A DNA stretch of 11,946 nucleotides from Pseudobdellovibrionaceae bacterium. GTDB taxonomy: Bacteria > Bdellovibrionota > Bdellovibrionia > Bdellovibrionales > JAMPXM01. The DNA is taken from positions 1-11,946 of the forward strand of contig JAEUWE010000021.1 in the NCBI GenBank assembly GCA_016791465.1, read 5' to 3'. The notes beneath the pieces are model-generated. The model made no database searches. It was not told where the DNA came from and worked only from the letters and a program-made list of their open reading frames with translations. Below, one piece after another: positions 7,671 to 11,946 of this stretch. The first letter of the stretch is position 1; each line of letters begins with the position of its first letter. Made by a program: the position numbers and the translations under genes.

Positions 7671-7700
7671 TAACAAAACGGGTGACCGAAGTCACCCGTT
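7671..7700 (-). terminator. UUCG hairpin with U-tract between binding-protein and permease genes
   Basis: On the minus strand, AACGGGTGAC and GTCACCCGTT (7700-7691 and 7686-7677) form a perfect 10-bp stem closed by a C(UUCG)G tetraloop, one of the most stable RNA loops known, followed by TTTTGTTATT. It begins 31 bases after the stop codon of the binding-protein gene and ends about 19 bases before the yejB start codon. In solute importers such hairpins act as partial terminators or 3' stabilisers that leave the binding protein in excess over the permeases; the form seen here fits that role. Confidence 0.75.
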
Positions 7701-7730
7701 CGTTGCTTTCGTTTGCCCTGTCCGTCGCGA

Positions 7731-9374
7731 TTATTGGTTCGTTGCCTTCACCGCGAAATACTCGGTGCCGACCGCAAACTTAAACGTGTCCTTGGGCTGC
7801 TGAATGCGGTTGTTGATCGCATACAACACGAACTTGTCGTTGAACATGAATGCATAAGGCGAGTCCTCTGCAATCTTGCGATAGATCTCTTGATAAAGCG
7901 GGATCCGCTTTTGTTTATCGAGCTCTTCGCGAGCCTTGTCGATGAGCTTGTCGACTTCTTTATTCGAATAACCAATGAAGTTCGATCCGCCCTTGCCGAT
8001 TGAAGCCGAGTGCCAGATTTGCTTTGGATCGATATCAACCGATCCGCCGCCCCAACCGAGCGCCACAGCATCAAACTTGGCTTCGTCCATGTTCTTCAAG
8101 AGCGCGTTCCAATCGAGCAGCTGAAGGCTCAGCTTGATACCCGCTTTTTTGAGATCCTCTTGGTAGAGAACCCAATACTTTTCAGTGTCTTTGTTCGAGT
8201 AAAACAACGTGAATTCAAACGGCTTGCCACCTTTGTCGAGTGCGCCATCTTTGTTCGAGTCTGTCCAGCCAGCCTCTTTCAAAAGATCGCCTGCCGCCTT
8301 GGGATCAAACGCGATTGCTTTCACTGAGTGGTCAGCATAGTCCGACTGCTGATACCAAGGGCCCGTCGCCGGAAGCGACATTCCGAAGCGGAACTTCTGA
8401 TTCATTTCTTCGCGATTCATGAGCTGCGCGAGCGCCCGACGAACACGCTTGTCCTTGAACATGTCTTTGCGCAAGTTCCAGCCGATGTAACCGTAAGATT
8501 TAGGAGCAGAGTTCTCGACCTGCTTTTTAAGAACCTCCGTGCCCCACGGTTCGCCGACGGCTTTTTTCGTGAATGCTTCGGGGGTCAGCGAATCGTAGTC
8601 GAGTTCGCCTTTCTTCAGACGCTCGAGCGCAAGGTTCTCTTCTTTGTCAAAACGCAGACGGATTTTTTCGAAGTTATAACGGCCTTTGTACTCTGGCGCT
8701 GTGAATCCCCACCAGTTTGGATTCTTCTTGAGAATGAGCGAAACGCCTTTGTCGTAGGTGTCGATCATGTAAGGGCCAGAACCGAGAATCGTCTTGTTCT
8801 CCTCTTTGCCTTTTTTAGCGTCGCCGTAGACGTGCTTAGGCAAAACCGCCAGACCCGCGACAACCGCGAAGTTACCGAAGTACTTCGACTTGGTTTTGAA
8901 CTTGATCGTGCGCGGACCTGTGACTTCGGCCTTCTCAATATTCTCGTAGTAGGGGCGCAGGTGGGCCGCATTGTAGATCGGATCAAAAATAACATCGAAG
9001 CTGAACTTCACATCTTCGATTGTGAGCGGCTGACCGTCGCTCCACTTCGCACCTTCACGAAGTGTAAAAGTGAACTCTTTGCCGTCTTTTGAAATCTCGG
9101 ACTTCTCCGCCAGAGCGGGTTCCCACTCATAGGTGTCGAGATTGCGAGTCATCAAGCTATCGAGAACAAAGTTCTGCACAGCTTGATTGTAAAGATCTGT
9201 TCCTGTGATCGGATTGAGAGTCGTTGGCTCGCTGCCGATGTTGTAAAGAAAGGTCGTTGAGTCCGCTTTGCTTGCCGCTTTGTTTCCGCCCTTTGTGCAG
9301 CCCGTGCTGATAGTCATGATGCCCGCTGTGAGCATGATCATCGCGCTGAGAGCGATCCACTTTCGATTTGTCAT
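7731..9374 (-). CDS. Peptide-binding lipoprotein of an ABC importer (SBP_bac_5 family)
   Basis: A 547-residue extracytoplasmic solute-binding protein that would deliver peptides or related ligands to the YejB/YejE-like permeases. The start is ATG 9374, with a strong GAGGGGG nine bases upstream; a TTG at 9392 also opens the frame but has no such site. The signal ends at ISTGC, making C26 the lipid site with a slightly unusual lipobox (Ser at -3). Family marks are SEPTTLNPI just after the linker, the segment LREGAKWSDGQPLTIEDVKFS near 110-130, GSGPYM near 200, and FKDKRVRRALAQLMNRE followed by an EF-hand-like loop DSNKDGALDKGG (about 372-383), common in this family. The late part contains GWGGGSVDIDP and SNKEVDKLIDKARE. 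It is the first gene of the operon. OppA- and YejA-type proteins cannot be separated with confidence by eye. Confidence 0.93.
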   Translation of the reverse strand: MTNRKWIALSAMIMLTAGIMTISTGCTKGGNKAASKADSTTFLYNIGSEPTTLNPITGTDLYNQAVQNFVLDSLMTRNLDTYEWEPALAEKSEISKDGKEFTFTLREGAKWSDGQPLTIEDVKFSFDVIFDPIYNAAHLRPYYENIEKAEVTGPRTIKFKTKSKYFGNFAVVAGLAVLPKHVYGDAKKGKEENKTILGSGPYMIDTYDKGVSLILKKNPNWWGFTAPEYKGRYNFEKIRLRFDKEENLALERLKKGELDYDSLTPEAFTKKAVGEPWGTEVLKKQVENSAPKSYGYIGWNLRKDMFKDKRVRRALAQLMNREEMNQKFRFGMSLPATGPWYQQSDYADHSVKAIAFDPKAAGDLLKEAGWTDSNKDGALDKGGKPFEFTLFYSNKDTEKYWVLYQEDLKKAGIKLSLQLLDWNALLKNMDEAKFDAVALGWGGGSVDIDPKQIWHSASIGKGGSNFIGYSNKEVDKLIDKAREELDKQKRIPLYQEIYRKIAEDSPYAFMFNDKFVLYAINNRIQQPKDTFKFAVGTEYFAVKATNQ

Positions 9375-9560
9375 TTGCGATTTCCCCCTCAAATAAGAAC
9401 GTACGTAATGTCCTCAAATCACTGCGATTTCGCAAGGACGTTTTAGGGGCCGAAAGGTCACCGTTTGCATCTTGAACGCTTGGAGATAACACAGAGCGCA
9501 TGATAGGACTCGGTGCCGGATTGACCTTTTTTGGATCCCCAGAACACCTCAGGAGCCATG
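9375..9560. promoter_or_regulatory. Divergent intergenic region between importer operon and agmatinase gene
   Basis: This 186-base gap must hold promoters for both directions, but I find no convincing -35/-10 pair. It contains a leader hairpin near the importer side (described separately) and an inverted pair of 8-base arms AAAGGTCA (9453-9460) and TGACCTTT (9522-9529), about 69 bases between centres, that could be paired half-sites of a regulator. The chance of such a pair in a gap this size is not negligible. AGGAG at 9551-9555 is the ribosome binding site of the agmatinase gene. Confidence 0.4.
9407..9442 (-). promoter_or_regulatory. Possible 5' leader hairpin of the importer operon
   Basis: Bases 9407-9414 pair with 9435-9442 (8 bp, one G-U), and inside them AAATC (9416-9420) pairs with GATTT (9426-9430) across a 5-base loop. 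In the minus-strand transcript the structure ends 32 bases before the ATG of the binding-protein gene. The octamer AAATCGCA occurs in the hairpin and again between the Shine-Dalgarno and the start codon (9376-9383 on the plus strand as TGCGATTT), so the GATTT arm of the hairpin RNA could instead pair next to the start codon. Whether this is functional is not shown. Confidence 0.35.
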
Positions 9561-10631
9561 ATGAGCACTTCAGATCATACCGAGTTTGACCCAAACTCCA
9601 CCGCCCTTGCCGAAAGCGGCGTTTTTGGACTTCCGTTTACTGCCGACGAGGCCAAACTGCACCTGATCCCCGTTCCATGGGAAGTGACGACATCCTACGG
9701 GCGCGGCGCAAGCCTTGGACCCGATGCTGTTTTACGAGCCAGCCGCCAAGTTGATCTTTTTGATCTCGAGACTGGCGACGCTTGGAAAATCGGCTACATG
9801 ATGGACGAAATTGATCGCGAGTGGTTCGAACGCAACCTTCGATTAAAAGAAATGGCGCTCGAGCGCCTTGAACTCATCGAAGCCGGCGAAGAGGACAGCG
9901 AGTCGGCCGAACGCTTACGCAATGAAATCAACGAGGCGTCGGCTGAACTCAATCAGTGGGTCGAACGCGAAGCCCTAAAAAAACTGCGCGCTGGGAAAAT
10001 CGTTGGTCTTGTTGGTGGCGATCATTCAACGCCGTTCGGATTAATCAGCGCTCTAAAACAAGTGCACGGCGCCGATTTTGGTGTTCTCCATATCGACGCG
10101 CATGCGGATCTTCGCGATGCCTATCAGGGCTATGACTTTAGTCACGCTTCGATCATGCACAACGTGATGGAGCGCATAGGGCCAGCGAAACTCGTGCAGG
10201 TCGGCATTCGCGACTTCTCAATTGGCGAATTCAACTACAGCGAGTCGAAGAAACCGCAGATCCAAACTCACTATGATCGACAGCTAAAGAAGCGACTTGA
10301 AAACGGCGAAACATGGGCCGCTGTTGCGCGCGGCTTGATCGCTGAACTGCCGAAGAAGATTTATGTTTCATTTGATATCGACGGACTTGATCCCGCACTC
10401 TGCCCGAACACTGGAACTCCAGTACCCGGCGGACTCTCGTTCGATCAAGCCGTATCGTTGCTTGCGGCCATTGCCGACGCCGGAAAACAGATTATCGGTT
10501 TTGACCTAAACGAAGTCGCTGAGCCGACACCGGGCGCAGCGGAGTGGGACGCCAATGTCGGTGCGCGCATGCTCTTTAAAATGTGTGGTTGGGCTGCAGT
10601 CACCAATGGCCTTGCGGAGCGACGCTCGTGA
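9561..10631 (+). CDS. speB: Agmatinase / arginase-family ureohydrolase
   Basis: A 356-residue manganese hydrolase of the arginase/agmatinase family, probably converting agmatine to putrescine and urea in the cytoplasm. All metal ligands are visible: GGDHS (H155), DAHAD (D179, H181, D183) and SFDIDGLDP (D272, D274), with GFDLNEVAEP near the end. AGGAG at 9551-9555 is five bases before ATG 9561, preferred over ATG 9558 (two bases) and over a TTG at 9531. Compared with the roughly 300-residue E. coli SpeB it has a charged helical insert of about 65 residues (80-146) between the N-terminal part and GGDHS, apparently a coiled-coil-forming pair of helices; agmatinase-like proteins of Bacteroidetes have a similar insert. 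Agmatine as substrate is inferred partly from speA in the same window; arginine or another guanidino compound remains possible. It overlaps the following gene by two bases. Confidence 0.88.
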   Translation: MSTSDHTEFDPNSTALAESGVFGLPFTADEAKLHLIPVPWEVTTSYGRGASLGPDAVLRASRQVDLFDLETGDAWKIGYMMDEIDREWFERNLRLKEMALERLELIEAGEEDSESAERLRNEINEASAELNQWVEREALKKLRAGKIVGLVGGDHSTPFGLISALKQVHGADFGVLHIDAHADLRDAYQGYDFSHASIMHNVMERIGPAKLVQVGIRDFSIGEFNYSESKKPQIQTHYDRQLKKRLENGETWAAVARGLIAELPKKIYVSFDIDGLDPALCPNTGTPVPGGLSFDQAVSLLAAIADAGKQIIGFDLNEVAEPTPGAAEWDANVGARMLFKMCGWAAVTNGLAERRS

Positions 10632-11068
10632 AAAAGAAATGGTACTCAGACGGAATTCAATTCGAATGTCAGGGCTCGGGCCAGTGCTGCGTTTCGCACG
10701 GCGAGTACGGTTTTGTGTACGTCACGCAAAAAGACCGTCGCGCGATGGCCAAACTTCGCGGACTCCCCACGCGGGAGTTCACCAAGCAGTTCTGCGTTAA
10801 GGAAGAGGGCGTGTTCCGGCTGATCGACGGTGCCGACAATGCCTGCGTGTTCTTAAAAAACAAACGCTGCACGGTCTACTCCGCCCGTCCCGCACAGTGC
10901 AAAACGTGGCCGTTTTGGCCAGAAACCATGACGCCGAAAGCGTGGGCTCGCGATGTCGCCGCGTTTTGCCCTGGTGTTGGCAAAGGTCGGATTTGGCCGC
11001 AGGCCGAAATCGATGCCAACGTGGAAGAACACCGCAAGTGGGAGCACGATCTCACGCACGGCAAGTAG
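10628..11068 (+). CDS. YkgJ-family cysteine-cluster protein (putative zinc/iron-binding)
   Basis: A 146-residue cytoplasmic protein of the YkgJ/UPF0153 cysteine-cluster family, usually described as zinc- or iron-chelating and without a firmly known reaction. Cysteines occur at C14, C20-C21 (FEC...GQCC), C56, C73, C81, C91 and C114. The family pattern CVFLKNKRCTVYSARPAQCKTWPFWP is clear in residues 73-98. The GTG start at 10628 overlaps the agmatinase stop as GTGA and has GGAG 8 bases upstream, so translation is probably coupled. The same frame is open further upstream, but that would run inside the agmatinase gene and lacks family similarity. A tie to polyamine metabolism is suggested only by this overlap. 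Confidence 0.9.
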   Translation: MKKKWYSDGIQFECQGSGQCCVSHGEYGFVYVTQKDRRAMAKLRGLPTREFTKQFCVKEEGVFRLIDGADNACVFLKNKRCTVYSARPAQCKTWPFWPETMTPKAWARDVAAFCPGVGKGRIWPQAEIDANVEEHRKWEHDLTHGK

Positions 11069-11070
11069 CA

Positions 11071-11097
11071 GCACCTTGGACGTCCAGAAAGCGGTGC
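11071..11097. terminator. Imperfect hairpin between convergent genes
   Basis: GCACC (11071-11075) and GGTGC (11093-11097) can pair around the perfect 10-base palindrome TGGACGTCCA (11077-11086). It occupies the 30-base gap between the convergent YkgJ-family and PspC-type genes. A T-rich stretch (TTATTTT) follows on the plus strand, inside the end of the opposing gene. A terminator role is likely from position but the structure is not strong. Confidence 0.4.
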
Positions 11098-11098
11098 G

Positions 11099-11476
11099 TT
11101 ATTTTACGGCTGGGCTCGGCAGGATCAACATTGCCAAGACGTAGCCGATGATCGCACTGCCACCACTGGCGAGCAAAAGACAGAGTGCTGCGAGTCGGAT
11201 CACTCCGACCGGTTGTCCCGAGCGCTTGGCGACTTCAAGGCAAACTCCTGAAATCCGTTTGTGCTGACCAGCATCCGAGTCGGACGCTTTTGGAAACGCG
11301 ATCCAACAAAGTGCATAGGCCAAAATACCGACGCCAAGACAGAAGGCCGCAATCCACACAATGCGAACCAAAACGACATCGAGTTGGAAGTCTCGAGCCA
11401 TTCCGGCGGCAACGCCTGCAATGACTCCGGGCTGACGAATAAATTCGGGTTTAGTTTGAGCGATCATGGATGGCAT
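11099..11476 (-). CDS. Tandem PspC-domain membrane protein
   Basis: A 125-residue inner-membrane protein made of two PspC-like units. Unit 1 (about 17-62) shows the usual GVIAGVAAGMARDF, then LVRIVW, a helix, and LAYALCWIAFP. Unit 2 (about 73-120) repeats the same plan, with ISGVCLEVAKRSG, VIRLAAL, a Gly/Ser turn, and IIGYVLAMLILP. Each unit has an amphipathic segment and one or two membrane helices. E. coli PspC senses envelope stress and helps release the PspF activator, but many lone PspC-domain proteins exist and no other psp gene is visible here. The start ATG 11476 has AGGG four bases upstream; ATG 11467 lacks a suitable site. The T-run of a strong terminator abuts this Shine-Dalgarno, so its transcription must come from read-through or a promoter very near the start. 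Confidence 0.82.
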   Translation of the reverse strand: MPSMIAQTKPEFIRQPGVIAGVAAGMARDFQLDVVLVRIVWIAAFCLGVGILAYALCWIAFPKASDSDAGQHKRISGVCLEVAKRSGQPVGVIRLAALCLLLASGGSAIIGYVLAMLILPSPAVK

Positions 11477-11484
11477 TATGCCCT

Positions 11485-11523
11485 AAAAAACGAAAACGCG
11501 CCAATCCATGCGGACTGACGCGT
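11485..11523 (-). terminator. Intrinsic terminator of the DksA-like gene
   Basis: On the minus strand, bases 11523-11512 pair with 11507-11496 as a continuous 12-bp stem with two G-U pairs, closed by a GCAT loop and followed by TTTCGTTTTTT down to 11485. The wobble pairs are possible only in the minus-strand RNA, which fixes its direction. It lies 31 bases after the stop of the DksA-like gene and its T-run directly touches the AGGG ribosome binding site of the PspC-type gene. Confidence 0.85.
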
Positions 11524-11554
11524 ATCACAGAATCGATTTTACAGGGCCGTGCTC

Positions 11555-11923
11555 TTAGCGAGCGTAGCGCTTTTGAACTGATTCGCGGATTTCAGCACCT
11601 TCAATTGAGAGGCGTGTCCAGGGGATCGCGCGAAGGCGCTCGGGCTCGATCAGCTCTTCGGTCTCTTCGCAGATACCGTAGCTGCCGTTCTCGATTCTCG
11701 CCAATGCCATTTCGATTTCAACCAACTGAGTGCGAAGGCGCTCATGAAGGCTCAGGGTCTCAGCTTCGGCAAGGACACGTGCCGTCTGATCGGCTTCGTC
11801 GCCACCTTTGTCTTCAAAATGCAGATCGGCCCGAGTGCTGCGAACGCGGTTTAAAACCTCGGTCTTCGCATCAATCAGAAGCGCTTTGCATTCCTTTACC
11901 AAATTCGCCTCAACTGCTCCCAT
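11555..11923 (-). CDS. DksA/TraR-family regulator lacking an intact zinc finger
   Basis: A 122-residue protein of the DksA/TraR family, which binds the RNA polymerase secondary channel and alters promoter choice. A GAGGGGG site lies 7 bases before ATG 11923. Residues 1-75 form the two long helices of a coiled-coil hairpin. The tip carries D42 and D45 in GGDEADQTA, matching the DxxDxA tip of E. coli DksA except that threonine stands at the alanine position. After ALARIENGSYGIC comes the zinc-finger region, in which the usual CxxC-x17-CxxC is C85-x2-T88-x17-S106-x2-G109; only one of four cysteines remains, while the framework segment IEPERLRAIPWTRL is kept. Metal binding by this site is therefore unlikely, as in described zinc-independent DksA paralogues. 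It could also be one of the short TraR/DksA-type proteins of unknown target. Confidence 0.9.
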   Translation of the reverse strand: MGAVEANLVKECKALLIDAKTEVLNRVRSTRADLHFEDKGGDEADQTARVLAEAETLSLHERLRTQLVEIEMALARIENGSYGICEETEELIEPERLRAIPWTRLSIEGAEIRESVQKRYAR

Positions 11924-11946
11924 TGAATGTCCCCCTCTTAAGCTGA

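Noticed and set aside
8328..9092. Open frame of 254 codons on the plus strand opposite the peptide-binding lipoprotein gene
   Set aside because: It is a mirror of a clearly conserved SBP_bac_5 gene, has no upstream ribosome binding site that I can see, and its translation resembles no family. Codon bias of the real gene explains its openness.
9375..9392. TTG start six codons before the peptide-binding protein ATG
   Set aside because: The strong GAGGGGG site lies between the TTG and the ATG 9374, so it can serve only the ATG.
9531..9560. TTG start for the agmatinase gene
   Set aside because: AGGAG at 9551-9555 lies downstream of it and fits ATG 9561; the added residues show no family similarity.
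1..11946. tRNA or rRNA genes, CRISPR array, insertion sequence or prophage
   Set aside because: No clover-leaf candidate, no regularly spaced repeats, no transposase or integrase motif and no long terminal repeats were seen on either strand.

Overview
This is a dense chromosomal segment with no RNA gene, mobile element, phage gene or CRISPR array. G+C looks a little above 50% by eye. Short intergenic gaps, strong purine-rich ribosome binding sites, two lipoproteins, an outer-membrane barrel and a Yej-type peptide importer point to a Gram-negative bacterium. The subfamilies (agmatinase with a long helical insert, M1-like secreted peptidase, lipoprotein peptide-binding protein) remind me of Bdellovibrionota or another former deltaproteobacterial lineage. 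That placement is an impression, not proof.

Layout. The plus strand (1-5558) begins with the 3' part of biosynthetic arginine decarboxylase (speA, cut by the left edge). It continues with a small secreted cysteine-containing protein, a DUF1653 protein directly after it, a small outer-membrane beta-barrel protein, a large secreted M1-like zinc metallopeptidase, and a cysteine-containing lipoprotein 8 bases after the peptidase. On the minus strand (5595-9374) is a three-gene peptide/nickel-type ABC importer, transcribed as binding lipoprotein, YejB-like permease, YejE-like permease, with no ATPase gene. Back on the plus strand (9561-11068), an agmatinase/arginase-family enzyme overlaps a YkgJ-type cysteine-cluster protein. 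On the minus strand at the right end are a DksA/TraR-type regulator that has lost most zinc-finger cysteines, followed by a small membrane protein built from two PspC units.

How the genes fit together. SpeA (arginine to agmatine) and the ureohydrolase (probably agmatine to putrescine plus urea) would form the arginine route to putrescine, although they are about 8 kb apart. The secreted peptidase and the peptide importer could be two ends of a peptide-scavenging pathway, but they are in separate convergent transcription units and this link is inference.

The main unexpected observations are structural. Strong terminator-like hairpins lie directly in front of, or across, the start codons of three genes (peptidase 3161-3189, yejB 7677-7700, PspC gene 11485-11523). 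Others are the tandem PspC protein, the DksA-like protein without an intact zinc finger, and the importer without an ATPase. No clearly new multi-gene system is visible; most genes belong to known families.
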